Assembly: GCF_937898475.1 (NCBI RefSeq)
Contig: NZ_CALEJS010000010.1
Location: forward strand, 186,001 to 250,000
Reading direction: 5' to 3'
Source: an uncultured Chitinophaga sp.
Lineage (GTDB): Bacteria > Bacteroidota > Bacteroidia > Chitinophagales > Chitinophagaceae
DNA length: 64,000 nucleotides
The stretch's first letter is position 1; each line of letters begins with the position of its first letter. A model generated the notes under the pieces. It searched no databases and had not been told where the DNA came from. It saw nothing but the letters and a program-made list of their open reading frames with translations. Below, one piece after another: positions 27,332 to 37,090 of the stretch. The position numbers were made by a program, and so were the translations under genes.

Positions 27332-27404
27332 AGGGATATGGTTATAGATTATAGGATAGTTAGCATTGCATTGGTTGTAAAACTGACAATTTATTAACGC
27401 TGAT

Positions 27405-27436
27405 CAAATATAATGATTAGTTCAAATATATTCAAA
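27405..27436 (-). promoter_or_regulatory. Promoter of the small minus-strand unit
   Basis: On the minus strand TTTG (27436-27433), a 20-base spacer and TATATTTG (27412-27405) match the Bacteroidota primary sigma consensus. A second TATATTTG lies at 27430-27423. Transcription would begin near 27398, after the SDR stop at 27467. Confidence 0.6.
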
Positions 27437-27466
27437 ATATTTAACCTATAAAATCACATGTTAATG

Positions 27467-28222
27467 TTAATTTCTATCGTAGTAATAAGCGCTGGCCTGC
27501 TGAAGGGGTGTTATTTCCAGGTCATTGATGCATACATGAGGGGGCAGGGTTGCGCAATAATAGATCACATCTGCCACATCTTCAGCGCTTAAGGGGGTGA
27601 GCCCGGTATAAACGTTCTTTGCCTTGTCTTCGTCTCCCTTAAAGCGTACCAGTGAGAATTCTGTTTCTGCGGCGCCGGGGCGGATATTGGTCACCTTGAT
27701 CCGGTAGGGCAGCAGATCCACCCGCATGGCCTGGGATAATGCCGCCACCGCCGCCTTGCTGGCGCAGTAAACATTGCCTTTGGCGTATACCTGGTTGCCG
27801 GCAATGGAGCCGATATTGATAATGTGGCCCTGTTTACGGGCTTTCAGCCATGGGATCACTGCCCTTGACACATATAACAGGCCTTTTACGTTGGTGTCTA
27901 TCATCTCGTTCCAGTCTTCCGGGTTGCCCTGATCAATGGTACTGAGGCCTGCGGCCAGTCCGGCATTATTTATAAGCACACTTACCTGTTTCCATTCCTC
28001 AGGTATCTTATCCAGGGCGGCATACACGGCCTGCTCGTCTCTTACATCAAAAGTAAGGGGCAGCACTTTTACCCCGTGCTGCTGTTCCAGTGTGGTCTTT
28101 AAACTGGTTAAACGTTCCTGCCTGCGGCCGGTAATGATCAGGTCATATCCGCCGGCGGCAAACTTTTCAGCGCAGGCCTTTCCAAAGCCGGCAGTAGCGC
28201 CGGTAATAAGTATGATAGCCAT
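27467..28222 (-). CDS. SDR family NADP-dependent oxidoreductase (YdfG-like)
   Basis: 251 residues of the classical short-chain dehydrogenase family. The cofactor loop is TGATAGFGKACAEKF, with the NADP-favouring TGRRQERL after strand 2. NNAG is present, and the catalytic Ser-Tyr-Lys is seen in NIGSIAGN and VYCASKAAV. NIRPGAAETEFSLVRFKGD is close to the YdfG subgroup, which oxidises serine, allo-threonine and 3-hydroxy acids. It lies 15 bases after the CHU_C gene, so it is probably transcribed with it. Confidence 0.88.
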   Translation of the reverse strand: MAIILITGATAGFGKACAEKFAAGGYDLIITGRRQERLTSLKTTLEQQHGVKVLPLTFDVRDEQAVYAALDKIPEEWKQVSVLINNAGLAAGLSTIDQGNPEDWNEMIDTNVKGLLYVSRAVIPWLKARKQGHIINIGSIAGNQVYAKGNVYCASKAAVAALSQAMRVDLLPYRIKVTNIRPGAAETEFSLVRFKGDEDKAKNVYTGLTPLSAEDVADVIYYCATLPPHVCINDLEITPLQQASAYYYDRN

Positions 28223-28237
28223 TCTGTTTGTTTTTTT

Positions 28238-30157
28238 TTACCTCACCAAAGTTACCGTTCCTTTCCGTAAAACCACCTGCCCTTGTAAATCTTTGCCCCG
28301 CAGTATCCAGGTATAGGTGTCCACGGGAGCGGGTCTGCCTTTGATGGTGCCGTCCCATCCGTTGCGGAAGTCTACGGAGGAGTAGATCTCCTGTCCCCAT
28401 CGGTTGTAGATACGGAAGAATTCATAGGAAACGATGCCCACGGGAATGAAGCGGAAGCGGTCATTCATCCCGTCGCCATTGGGAGAGAAGGCGTTGGGCA
28501 CATAAATATCCGGGCCCAGGTAATATTTGATGTTGATGGTGTCATAGGCAAGGCAGCCCTCTGCAATGGATACTTTCAGTATGTACTGTATATCCTCATT
28601 CCAGTTCACAATGGGATCGGGGATGCTGTTGTTGCTCAGGCCAATGGCCGGCTGCCATTCATAGAAATCGCCGCCCCGGGCGTGCAGGGGAAGCGGCTGT
28701 CCTCTGGCCAGGATGGTGTCGTTGCCTGCAAAGGGATTGACCTCGAATAAGCGCAGGTTATGGGTAGCCTGCTTGCTGCAGCCCTTATCAGTATCCACTG
28801 TAAGCGTAATGGTATAGATTCCGCCCAGCGGGTAACGTATGTTTACCTCGGGTGTGCCTGCGGTAATGCCGGGCATGCCCAGGTCCCAGTAGCGGTTGGT
28901 GATCTCTCCGTACACATAGGTGGAGGTATCCCGCAGCTGCACGGGCTGCTCGCGGCATAGGCCGCTAACGGTAAAGCCGGCACGCAGGCCGGGATAGTTG
29001 TTAATGATGCCTGTACTGCTGTCTACACAGGGCAGCCCCCTGTTCAGGACCAGCTTCACGGTATATTGCCCGGTATCAGGAAACTCGTGGAAAAAGACGG
29101 TCTTCTCGCGGGTAATGGTATCCGTGCCGTCGCTGAAGGTCCAGTAGTAGGTAGATGTAAAGCCGGCGTTGCTGAAATTGGGAATAGGTACGCGCAGATC
29201 AACAGAATCTACGCAGTTATTGATCACATCCGGCACGTTGGCTCTTACATCTGCCTTACATGAGTATACCGTCAGCAGAATGTCTTTATGGTGCGAGCCG
29301 ATGAACTGTTTGGTCCTGCGGTCAAATTCATTTACGCATACCGATACCACAAATTTTCCCGGCCGCGTAGGGGTGCCGGTTAACAGTCCCCGCTTATCTA
29401 TAGCGATGACGGGACTGCCCCCCATAGGATTTTCTCCGGAGTAAGGTGGTATGTAGCTTACAAAATCGTCATAAGGCGGTGGGGTAGTGGCATTACTTTC
29501 ATTCCGCGCAGTGCCGCCGGTTAAGGCGCTGCACAGGCTGTAGGTCAGGCTGTCGCCATCGGGATCAAAAGCAGCATAGTCATAACGGAATGCAAAGTCG
29601 GCGCAGATCACAATGGCCACGTCTTTATTAAAATAAGCGCTGTTATTATTCGGCCGGCTTTCCGTTCCGGGTATAACGGTATAAAACGTGCTGCCTTCCT
29701 GTTCGGAACTGTAGATATTGGTCAGCTTTTCGCCGCGGCAGCAGCGCTGGTAGGCCACGTAATACCCGCCGTAACGGGGCTCCAGCTCTATGGTGTCACG
29801 ATAAAAGGCTACTTCCAGGTGCTGTGTCTGTGGTGAAAGGCATGGGTTCTTCAGCGTGTCGTTCATGGGTTGTATTTCCTGTATATATAGCAGTATGGGC
29901 GGCAGGGCCCGGGTGCCGGAAGCGGTGTATATATTGATAGGTACGGGATTTTCGAAATGATCCAGACATCCCTGGCGATCGCCGCAGGTAAAGTCTGCAT
30001 CGCGGTATAATTTCAGGGTAATAAGGTAGCGGTAGGCGCCACTGCTGTTGTTGTAGCCGATGGTAGCGTAAAAGATCTCTCCCCCAATAATGTGGTAAGC
30101 ACCTGCTATAACGTGGATCAGACAGCAGGCAAGTGTAAGGAGAAGGACTTTGCTCAT
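28238..30157 (-). CDS. PKD-domain surface protein with T9SS type B C-terminal domain
   Basis: 639 residues from the ATG at 30157; a GTG 12 bases upstream is less likely because MSKVLLLTLACCLIHVIAG is a complete signal peptide. The mature N terminus HIIGGEIFYATIG is shared with the next gene. Two PKD-like domains lie in the middle (YYWTFSDGTDTI and NRYWDLGMPGI). The last ~90 residues (VPNAFSPNGDGMNDRF, then FRIYNRWGQEIY, NGWDGT, GTVTLVR) are the gliding-motility-associated C-terminal domain used as a type IX export signal. It is probably a secreted or surface adhesin; the ligand is unknown. Confidence 0.9.
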   Translation of the reverse strand: MSKVLLLTLACCLIHVIAGAYHIIGGEIFYATIGYNNSSGAYRYLITLKLYRDADFTCGDRQGCLDHFENPVPINIYTASGTRALPPILLYIQEIQPMNDTLKNPCLSPQTQHLEVAFYRDTIELEPRYGGYYVAYQRCCRGEKLTNIYSSEQEGSTFYTVIPGTESRPNNNSAYFNKDVAIVICADFAFRYDYAAFDPDGDSLTYSLCSALTGGTARNESNATTPPPYDDFVSYIPPYSGENPMGGSPVIAIDKRGLLTGTPTRPGKFVVSVCVNEFDRRTKQFIGSHHKDILLTVYSCKADVRANVPDVINNCVDSVDLRVPIPNFSNAGFTSTYYWTFSDGTDTITREKTVFFHEFPDTGQYTVKLVLNRGLPCVDSSTGIINNYPGLRAGFTVSGLCREQPVQLRDTSTYVYGEITNRYWDLGMPGITAGTPEVNIRYPLGGIYTITLTVDTDKGCSKQATHNLRLFEVNPFAGNDTILARGQPLPLHARGGDFYEWQPAIGLSNNSIPDPIVNWNEDIQYILKVSIAEGCLAYDTINIKYYLGPDIYVPNAFSPNGDGMNDRFRFIPVGIVSYEFFRIYNRWGQEIYSSVDFRNGWDGTIKGRPAPVDTYTWILRGKDLQGQVVLRKGTVTLVR

Positions 30158-30221
30158 GAAAGTTGGCACATGCCCTCTGAATTTACTAAAATTCCGGCAC
30201 TTCAGAAAATCAAATTATGCA

Positions 30222-32861
30222 CTAACGTACAAGTGTAACAGTGCCTTTGCGCAGGAGGGTGTTGCCGTGGATATCCTTGCCCTGCACCAGCCATACATAG
30301 GTGCCTATGGGCGCCGGCTGCCCGTTGAATGTACCATCCCAGCCTTTCATATATTCCGTGTTGGAATACATCATTTTACCCCAGCGGTCAAACACGCGGA
30401 AGAAATCCATCTGTACAATGCCTACGGGCAGCGGACGGAAAATATCATTCAGCCCGTCACCGTTGGGAGAGAAGCCGGTAGGAATATAAATATCGGGCCC
30501 CACGATAAAACGCAGGTGTATATCATCACTGGCAAAGCAACCTTCTTCGGTATATACGGTAACCGTATAGGTAAAGTCGCGGTTGATATTGGTCCAGGGC
30601 GTATCTGTATTTGTATTGTTCAGGCCATCTGCCGGCGACCATACATAGTGCACGCCGCCGGTGGCGTGCAGCTGGAATGGCTGATCCCTTATCAGGATGG
30701 TATCATTACCCGCAAAGGCCGGGACGGGTGGCGTTACATTGATGCGAACGGTATCGTTTACAGGTTTGGGACATCCCAGTATATCCCTCACCGTTACAAT
30801 AAAATCTGTGCTGGTCAGCGGCCTGGCTGTGGTAACAGCACGCGTGGGCGAGCTGACTGCCTCAGCTGGTGTCCAGGTGTAAATGCTGCCGCCGCTGGCG
30901 CTGAGTGTTACACGGTCTCCATAACAGATGGTGGTATCTTCTCCGGCATAAGCATTTGGCGGATCCACCACGCGGTAATTCACCGCATCGCGTGAGCTGC
31001 AGGAGCCCAGTGTAACCTGCACTGCATAGGAAGCAGCGGGCGCCGGAGGCTTTACCTGCGCTTCACTGCTGTTGCTGATAATGCTGTTATTGCTGAGATC
31101 ATACCAGGCAAAGGCATAAGCGCCATCTGCCTGCGCTTTGAGCGATAAGGTGTCACCGGTACAAACAGTACTGTCTGCCGGACCATACACCAGCAAAGTG
31201 TCTTTCACATCAATGGCTACACGTTTACTGTTTACGCAACCGGTAACATCCGTAAAGGTCACGGTGTAGGCGGTATCAACATCAGGGTTAACGGTGGGGG
31301 TGGCGGTATTGGCGCCGGTGATGAAATAATTGCTGGGCGTCCAGGCATAGCTGCCGTTCACAATACTTTCTGCACGGAGCTGCATGGCATCTTTATGGCA
31401 AAGTGGCGTATCGCTGGTGGTGGTCAGCGGCGGCCTGTCGTAAATGGTAATGGAGTCATAGATGGTGCGCTCGCAGCCCTGCTGGGTGCGGATAAGCAGC
31501 TGCACATTGTATTGACCCGGGGTGCTGTACTGGAACACCGGGTTTCGTGCAAGCGAAGTATCGTTATCGGCGCCGGGAACGCCAAAGTCCCAACGGTAAT
31601 AGTTAATGGCGTCATTACGGCCGCTGGTATTGGACGTGTTCTGAAAACGGGTAGGCTGCGTGGTACACAAACCGCTGAAGGTAAAATCAGGTCGTAATAA
31701 CGGGAATACATATACGGTAGCGGTGGCGCTGTCGCCGCAGGCGCTGTTACGGTCTACATAAAGCTTTACAGTATAAACGCCGTCGTTACGGTACGTATGT
31801 TTAATGGTATCCAGGCTGGTGGTGGTGCTGTCGGTTCCATCGCCAAAATCCCAGTAGTAGATTTTGCCGGGTGTACTGTTGTTGACGAAGTTGATGGTGT
31901 AGCCGTTACAATCGGCGTACTTTTCGGGCATGGCGGCTGTCACCAGGCGGGTACAGGTGGTTACGGTAATATGGAAATCTTTACGGTGCGTGCCTATCAG
32001 TGTGCCATTGCGATACTCGCCTACACAAACGGTGATCACGTATTTACCGGCTGGTGGTGCTATACCGGAGATCACCCCGGTTTTCGGATCAATAGAGGCC
32101 TGGCTGCCTAAAGGGAAAGAACCGTTATATGGATTTTTATAAGGAACAGTAGAATAGGGAGGCCCCGCTGCTGCCGGTGGTATTCCGCTCTGGTTGGTAG
32201 TTTGTCCGCCGCCATATGCATCGCAGAAATAGTAGGAGAGGCTGTCCCCGTCTTTATCTGCGGCAGAAAAATCGTACGTGAACTTCTTACCTGCGCATAC
32301 TACCACCGCCAGGTCATTGGCAAATACAGGGCTGGAACTGCCGATGATGCCGTTGTTTCTGCCGGGTAGCTCTGTATAGTAAGTAGCGCCGTTACCCGGA
32401 CGGTTCGGGTTATTGGGCACATGGGTGTCTATAACGTTCTCTATGAAGTTGTCACGGCAGCAGCTCTGGAAGGCCACGGTATAGCCCAGGTTATTGTCGT
32501 TCACTTCGATCACTCCTTCGTACAGGCCTATTTCAAAACAGATCGTGGGCGGGTTTACGATACAGGGATCCACCTGGCCCGATGTAACGGTTTGCACCGG
32601 GCCGCTGCGGTTCACCAGCTGCAGACCGGTACGCACGCCATTGTCTTTGCTGAAAACCGCAAAATACACACTGGGAGGCATTTCTGCGATGTTGCCGCCA
32701 TGTTCGCACACGCGGAACAGCTTTAGGGTGATCTGGTAACGGCTTACGCCACTCTGAGGAGAACCCAGGTACTCGTAATACATTTCACCTCCAATAATAT
32801 GAGACGCCCGTGCCATGCACACACAGGTAAGGCATACTATCAGGAGAGAAAGATGTTTCAC
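30222..32861 (-). CDS. Large PKD/Ig-like surface protein with T9SS type B C-terminal domain
   Basis: 879 residues from GTG 32861 (a TTG at 32870 would add three residues); VKHLSLLIVCLTCVCMARA is the signal peptide. It is a longer paralogue of the downstream gene, sharing SHIIGGEMYYEYLG at the mature start, PKD motifs (YYWDFGDGTDS, YRWDFGVPGAD) and the terminal IPTGFSPNGDGLNDIF...GTVTLVR domain. Between them it has several extra Ig-like modules, seen as repeated AGEDTTICYGD and AGNDTILIRDQ openings. Like its neighbour it should cross the outer membrane through the SprA machinery. 64 bases separate the two genes. Confidence 0.9.
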   Translation of the reverse strand: MKHLSLLIVCLTCVCMARASHIIGGEMYYEYLGSPQSGVSRYQITLKLFRVCEHGGNIAEMPPSVYFAVFSKDNGVRTGLQLVNRSGPVQTVTSGQVDPCIVNPPTICFEIGLYEGVIEVNDNNLGYTVAFQSCCRDNFIENVIDTHVPNNPNRPGNGATYYTELPGRNNGIIGSSSPVFANDLAVVVCAGKKFTYDFSAADKDGDSLSYYFCDAYGGGQTTNQSGIPPAAAGPPYSTVPYKNPYNGSFPLGSQASIDPKTGVISGIAPPAGKYVITVCVGEYRNGTLIGTHRKDFHITVTTCTRLVTAAMPEKYADCNGYTINFVNNSTPGKIYYWDFGDGTDSTTTSLDTIKHTYRNDGVYTVKLYVDRNSACGDSATATVYVFPLLRPDFTFSGLCTTQPTRFQNTSNTSGRNDAINYYRWDFGVPGADNDTSLARNPVFQYSTPGQYNVQLLIRTQQGCERTIYDSITIYDRPPLTTTSDTPLCHKDAMQLRAESIVNGSYAWTPSNYFITGANTATPTVNPDVDTAYTVTFTDVTGCVNSKRVAIDVKDTLLVYGPADSTVCTGDTLSLKAQADGAYAFAWYDLSNNSIISNSSEAQVKPPAPAASYAVQVTLGSCSSRDAVNYRVVDPPNAYAGEDTTICYGDRVTLSASGGSIYTWTPAEAVSSPTRAVTTARPLTSTDFIVTVRDILGCPKPVNDTVRINVTPPVPAFAGNDTILIRDQPFQLHATGGVHYVWSPADGLNNTNTDTPWTNINRDFTYTVTVYTEEGCFASDDIHLRFIVGPDIYIPTGFSPNGDGLNDIFRPLPVGIVQMDFFRVFDRWGKMMYSNTEYMKGWDGTFNGQPAPIGTYVWLVQGKDIHGNTLLRKGTVTLVR

Positions 32862-32872
32862 GAACGTCAAAA

Positions 32873-32943
32873 AGGGTTTAGAAGTTTAAGGTTTGAGCGT
32901 TTGAAAGAGCACTTGTTAGGTGCCACCTTCAAACTTTCAAATG
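32873..32943. repeat. Intergenic repeat, family C
   Basis: AAGGTTTGAGCGTTTGAAAG on the left faces CCTTCAAACTTTCAAATG on the right, with GCAC/GTGC closing the loop. Confidence 0.65.
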
Positions 32944-33741
32944 TCACAATTGGCAGTATTCAGCAAAGTGCTGCAATGCCAGCGAGCACTCATCCGCCAC
33001 TTCCCACATGCCCATGTGCCCTGTGTTGTCAAAAATATGGATGCTGCTGCGGGAGGGCAGGGTTACCTGCGGTAACACACTTTCCATAGGCACAGCGGTA
33101 TCATCTTTTCCTATCTGGAACAGTACCGGTGCGGCGATCTTTTGCAAAACTGTTTTCCGTTCCGGCCGTTTTATCATTGCTTCATAGTAGGCGATAAGCG
33201 CCTCCACTTTGCACTGCATGCCCAACTGTATCAGTGCGTCAACCAGGGCGGGCTGTTCTCTTTTGGTAGCCGGGCTGAACATGCCTGGCATTGCCTGGCG
33301 TACAAAAGCCTCACTGCCATATTGTTCCATGAGTTTAATGGACTTACGCCTGGCTTCCTTCTTTTCTTCGGTATCTGCTGCGGCGGTGGAATGGATCAGT
33401 CCCAGGCCCTGCACCAGGTCGGGATATTTCTCTGCAAACGCCAGCGCAATGTATCCTCCCATAGAGTGGCCCGCTATCACAGCTTTGTCAATCCCTTCTG
33501 CTAACAGTATGGTGTGTACGAAATCTGCCATGCTCTCAATGCTAAGCGGGTAGGTGAGCGGCGAATTACCGCTGCCGGGCAGGTCGGGCGTAATTACGGT
33601 AAACTGCCCCTTCAAATGCTTTTGCTGCCGTTCCCATACAGTACTGTTTTCCGGGAAACCGTGAATCAGTACAATGGGGGCGCCTTCTCCTGTTAGCTGG
33701 TAGGCGCCTATGGCATCCTGATGGTTAATTTCCTTCCACAT
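32944..33741 (-). CDS. Alpha/beta hydrolase
   Basis: 265 residues. The oxyanion region is IVLIHGFPENSTVW, the nucleophile is Ser in AGHSMGGYIAL (near 93), the acid is Asp in GKDDTAVP, and the His is in NTGHMGMWE. Substrate unknown; esterase and haloperoxidase-like relatives share this pattern. The first 17 bases overlap the end of lnt, so the two are co-transcribed. Confidence 0.88.
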   Translation of the reverse strand: MWKEINHQDAIGAYQLTGEGAPIVLIHGFPENSTVWERQQKHLKGQFTVITPDLPGSGNSPLTYPLSIESMADFVHTILLAEGIDKAVIAGHSMGGYIALAFAEKYPDLVQGLGLIHSTAAADTEEKKEARRKSIKLMEQYGSEAFVRQAMPGMFSPATKREQPALVDALIQLGMQCKVEALIAYYEAMIKRPERKTVLQKIAAPVLFQIGKDDTAVPMESVLPQVTLPSRSSIHIFDNTGHMGMWEVADECSLALQHFAEYCQL

Positions 33742-35365
33742 ATCCTTTCCTGTTAGTGAACCGCAGAACGGTCGAGTAAACTAATAACAATATACAAAAT
33801 ATCACTGCAGCCTTTGAAAGAAGGTCACCATACTTCACATAGAACGTAAAAGAGTGTGCTGGTGTTACATTGGCCTTTATCACGGCCTCCTCCCAGTATG
33901 GCTGGGCCTGCCGTATCTGCCCCATCGGGTCAACAAAGCAGGATACCCCGGTATTGGCGCTGCGCGCTATCCAGCGGCGGGTTTCTATGGCCCGCAGCCT
34001 CGCATACTGCAGGTGCTGCCGGTGCCCCTCCGTACGCCCCCACCAGCCGTCGTTGGTGATGATGAACAGTAGGTTGGCGCCCAGTCTTACATGTCTTGCA
34101 ACAAATTCGCCATAAATGGACTCATAACATATAGTGGGAAATGCTTTCAGCTGTTCTTCCGGGTTTTCCAGTATCTCCACGCCCGGGCTGCGGCCATAGC
34201 TGCCGCTGATGCCGCCCATATCCAGGGCCCAGCTTTCCATAAAGGAGAGATAGCGGGAGTAGGGGATCAGTTCTACGCCCGGCACCAGGCGGGACTTATG
34301 ATAGATCTGTATGGCAGCAGAAGTATCGATCTGCAGGGCGGTATTGAACGCATCGAAATAGCCGCCGTTTTCCATTTTCCTGGCAGAGTAGGGGGCTTCA
34401 TCCTTACTGGTGTAATGTTTCAGCGTGGTGGCGCCGGTAACGAGTTTGGCCCTTGGGTATTGCTTCAGCAGATCCCGTATGTCCTGGATCACAGGCTGTT
34501 CGTTCAGCGTATGTTCCCAGGCGCCGTGCGGGAACAGTGCGGTTTCGGGCCATACGATATAGGCAGTATTGCTATCTGCCAGTTCCTTTGTGAGCCGGAT
34601 AAATTTTTCCAGCTGCTTTCCTTCTGCGCCGTCCGCAAATTTATCGTACGGGTCAATATTGGGTTGTACCACCACAATGGGCAGTGTGCGGCCTTTGGGT
34701 ACGTTCAGGATGTTAGTGTTGGAAAAAAACACCACGCCGCTTAGCAGCAGGGGTACCACTATGGCGGCAGCTGGTTTCCATCCTTCTTTCCAGAGGGCAT
34801 CTGACAGCGGAGCGGGATAATTGCGGCCTTTCTGCCAGCAGCTGTACAAGGCAATATTAACGCCTAGTATCCACAGGGTACCTCCGCTGGCGCCCGTGTA
34901 TTCATACCACTGTATCCATCCCGGGTGCATGGCAAAAGCGTTGCCCAGCGTGAGCCATGGCCAGCTCAGTTCCCAGTTGAGATGTATGTATTCAAACGTT
35001 AACCAGTATACGATGAGTGCGAAATAACTGAGAGCGTAACCAAAGCGTTTGCGGCTGCTCTTGAATCCCATCCAGGGAACGGTCATGATCAGCGCATTGG
35101 TGATATTGGCCAGTATGCCGCTCACAGGAACAGTGGTATTGCCAACCCACCAGGTGGTGCCTGCGTTCCATATAAGCATGGCCAGGTAGATACAGCCAAA
35201 GTAACCCCAGCGGTTTTGTACCAGGTCTGTAAGGTACAGCAATGGTATAAAAGCGAAGAAGATCAGCAGTGTGAGCGGCGAGGTGGGCCAGGCCGCCCAC
35301 AACAGCAAGCCGCTGCCGATGCTCAGCAGCCAGGGAAGAAAAGATGGGAATCTACGTTGAGCCAT
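33725..35365 (-). CDS. lnt: Apolipoprotein N-acyltransferase
   Basis: 546 residues. About six membrane spans in the first ~220 residues are followed by a nitrilase-like domain with the catalytic Glu in VWPETALFPHG and Cys in TICYESIYGEFV, and ITNDGWWGRTEGHRQH. A final membrane span lies at the end (AAVIFCILLLVYSTVL). Lnt adds the third acyl chain to lipoproteins in the inner membrane. Its stop lies in the start of the hydrolase gene. Confidence 0.93.
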   Translation of the reverse strand: MAQRRFPSFLPWLLSIGSGLLLWAAWPTSPLTLLIFFAFIPLLYLTDLVQNRWGYFGCIYLAMLIWNAGTTWWVGNTTVPVSGILANITNALIMTVPWMGFKSSRKRFGYALSYFALIVYWLTFEYIHLNWELSWPWLTLGNAFAMHPGWIQWYEYTGASGGTLWILGVNIALYSCWQKGRNYPAPLSDALWKEGWKPAAAIVVPLLLSGVVFFSNTNILNVPKGRTLPIVVVQPNIDPYDKFADGAEGKQLEKFIRLTKELADSNTAYIVWPETALFPHGAWEHTLNEQPVIQDIRDLLKQYPRAKLVTGATTLKHYTSKDEAPYSARKMENGGYFDAFNTALQIDTSAAIQIYHKSRLVPGVELIPYSRYLSFMESWALDMGGISGSYGRSPGVEILENPEEQLKAFPTICYESIYGEFVARHVRLGANLLFIITNDGWWGRTEGHRQHLQYARLRAIETRRWIARSANTGVSCFVDPMGQIRQAQPYWEEAVIKANVTPAHSFTFYVKYGDLLSKAAVIFCILLLVYSTVLRFTNRKGYVEGN

Positions 35366-35481
35366 ATATCATGCAATAGTTTTCAAAAATAAGGTATTGA
35401 TGTTAACAGGGCGTGAAAAATCGATGGATGAAAGTCAGCAGACGACGGGTCGATCGTGCATGGAATAAATGGAATAAATAG

Positions 35482-35507
35482 AAAAGAGCCGGGAAATTTC
35501 CCAGCTC
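35482..35507 (-). terminator. Terminator after guaB
   Basis: GAGC and GCTC flank the palindrome GGGAAATTTCCC with one internal mismatch; on the minus strand the stem is followed by TTTTC. It lies about 75 bases after the guaB stop. Confidence 0.6.
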
Positions 35508-35581
35508 CTTTACATTTTATTTAGTCTGAACATTTCTCGCTTACATTACTGGCATGGAGCATTGATCATGGGCTCTATACT

Positions 35582-37054
35582 CTACCTGCTGTAGTTCGGC
35601 GCTTCTTTCGTGATCACCACATCATGCGGGTGGTTCTCTTTCACGGTTGCCGGAGTGATCTTGATGAACTGTGCCTCCTGCAGGGCTTTAACGTCTTTGG
35701 AACCAGTGAGGCCCATACCTGCACGCAGGCCGCCAACAAACTGGGTGATCACTTCAGACAGGGTGCCTTTGTAGGGAACGCGGCCTACAATGCCTTCCGG
35801 CACCAGTTTCTTGATATCGTCCTCGTCCTGGAAATAGCGGTCCTTGCTGCCTTCCAGCATGGCTTCCACAGATCCCATACCGCGGTATGATTTGAATTTA
35901 CGGCCTTCGTAAATGATGGTTTCGCCGGGGCTTTCTTCCACACCTGCAAAGATGGAACCTGCCATGATACAGGAAGCGCCTGCTGCCAGGGCTTTCACCA
36001 TATCGCCGGTATAGCGGATACCACCGTCTGCGATCACCGGTACGCCGGTTTTCTTTAGTGCTCCGGCGGCGTTCATGATGGCAGACAATTGCGGGAAACC
36101 TGCACCGGTCACTACACGGGTGGTACAGATGGAACCGGGGCCTACGCCTACTTTAACAGCGTCTGCACCAGCGTCTACCAGGGCTTTGGCGCCGTCTCCG
36201 GTAGCTACGTTACCTGCTATCACCTGCAGTTTGGGGAATGCTTTTTTCAGTTTCTTCAGGCTGTTCAGCACTGCAATGGCATGACCATGAGAGCTGTCTA
36301 GACAAACAACATCCACACCCACCTGTATCAATGCCGATGCACGATCCAGTACATCGCTGGTGATGCCGAGGGCGGCGCCTACCAGGAGGCGGCCATATTC
36401 GTCCTTAATGGCGTTGGGATAGCTGGTGAGCTGCAGGATGTCGCGGTAGGTGATCAAACCGACCAGTTTACCTTGCTTGCTTACTACGGGCAGCTTTTCG
36501 ATCTTGTATTGCTGTAATATTTTTTCCGCCTTTTTCAGGTCAGTGCCTTCAGGAGCGGTTACCAGGTTCTCTTTGGTCATCACATCACTTACCAGGCGTT
36601 TGGCGTTCCTTTCAAAGCGAAGGTCACGGTTGGTAAGGATACCTACCAGTTTCCTGTTCTCATCTACGATCGGAATACCGCCAATACCATTCTCTTTCAT
36701 GAGCTGTAATGCCTGCCCGATGGTGGCGCTGGCTTCCAGCGTTACCGGGTCCAGTATCAGGCCGTTCTCACTACGCTTTACCCTACGTACCTGTTCTGCC
36801 TGTTTCTCAATGCTCATATTCTTGTGCAGTATGCCAATACCACCTTCCCTTGCAAGCGCTATAGCCAGGTTGGCTTCAGTAACCGTATCCATGGCAGCAG
36901 ATACCATGGGGATGTTTAGCTTAAGTTGTTTGGTAAGTTGGGTGGAGATGTTTACTTCACGAGGCAATACTTCAGAATAGGCCGGGACCAGGAGGACATC
37001 GTCAAATGTAAGGCCGTCATCTACAAATTTCGGTTTATTTTTCCCTGCAGGCAT
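35582..37054 (-). CDS. guaB: IMP dehydrogenase
   Basis: 490 residues from ATG 37054; a further upstream in-frame start would add 13 atypical residues overlapping a dyad. The enzyme oxidises IMP to XMP, committing purines to guanine nucleotides. TFDDVLLVPAYSEVLPREV begins the catalytic barrel, two CBS domains are inserted (IPIVDENRKLVGILTNRD and LPVVSKQGKLVGLITYRD), and the active Cys lies in GPGSICTTRVVTG. The flap carries YRGMGSVEAML. It is monocistronic with its own -7 box and terminator. Confidence 0.96.
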   Translation of the reverse strand: MPAGKNKPKFVDDGLTFDDVLLVPAYSEVLPREVNISTQLTKQLKLNIPMVSAAMDTVTEANLAIALAREGGIGILHKNMSIEKQAEQVRRVKRSENGLILDPVTLEASATIGQALQLMKENGIGGIPIVDENRKLVGILTNRDLRFERNAKRLVSDVMTKENLVTAPEGTDLKKAEKILQQYKIEKLPVVSKQGKLVGLITYRDILQLTSYPNAIKDEYGRLLVGAALGITSDVLDRASALIQVGVDVVCLDSSHGHAIAVLNSLKKLKKAFPKLQVIAGNVATGDGAKALVDAGADAVKVGVGPGSICTTRVVTGAGFPQLSAIMNAAGALKKTGVPVIADGGIRYTGDMVKALAAGASCIMAGSIFAGVEESPGETIIYEGRKFKSYRGMGSVEAMLEGSKDRYFQDEDDIKKLVPEGIVGRVPYKGTLSEVITQFVGGLRAGMGLTGSKDVKALQEAQFIKITPATVKENHPHDVVITKEAPNYSR

Positions 37055-37055
37055 G

Positions 37056-37089
37056 GTGCAATTATTTGTCTGTTTAAAAATAATTGCAC
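37056..37089. promoter_or_regulatory. Perfect dyad at the guaB start
   Basis: GTGCAATTATT (37056-37066) and AATAATTGCAC (37079-37089) are perfect 11-base inverted repeats with a 12-base spacer, one base before the guaB start codon. The promoter-like box lies at 37098-37091, so the dyad covers the predicted transcription start. It could be an operator for a dimeric repressor or a leader hairpin. Confidence 0.6.
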
Positions 37090-37090
37090 G

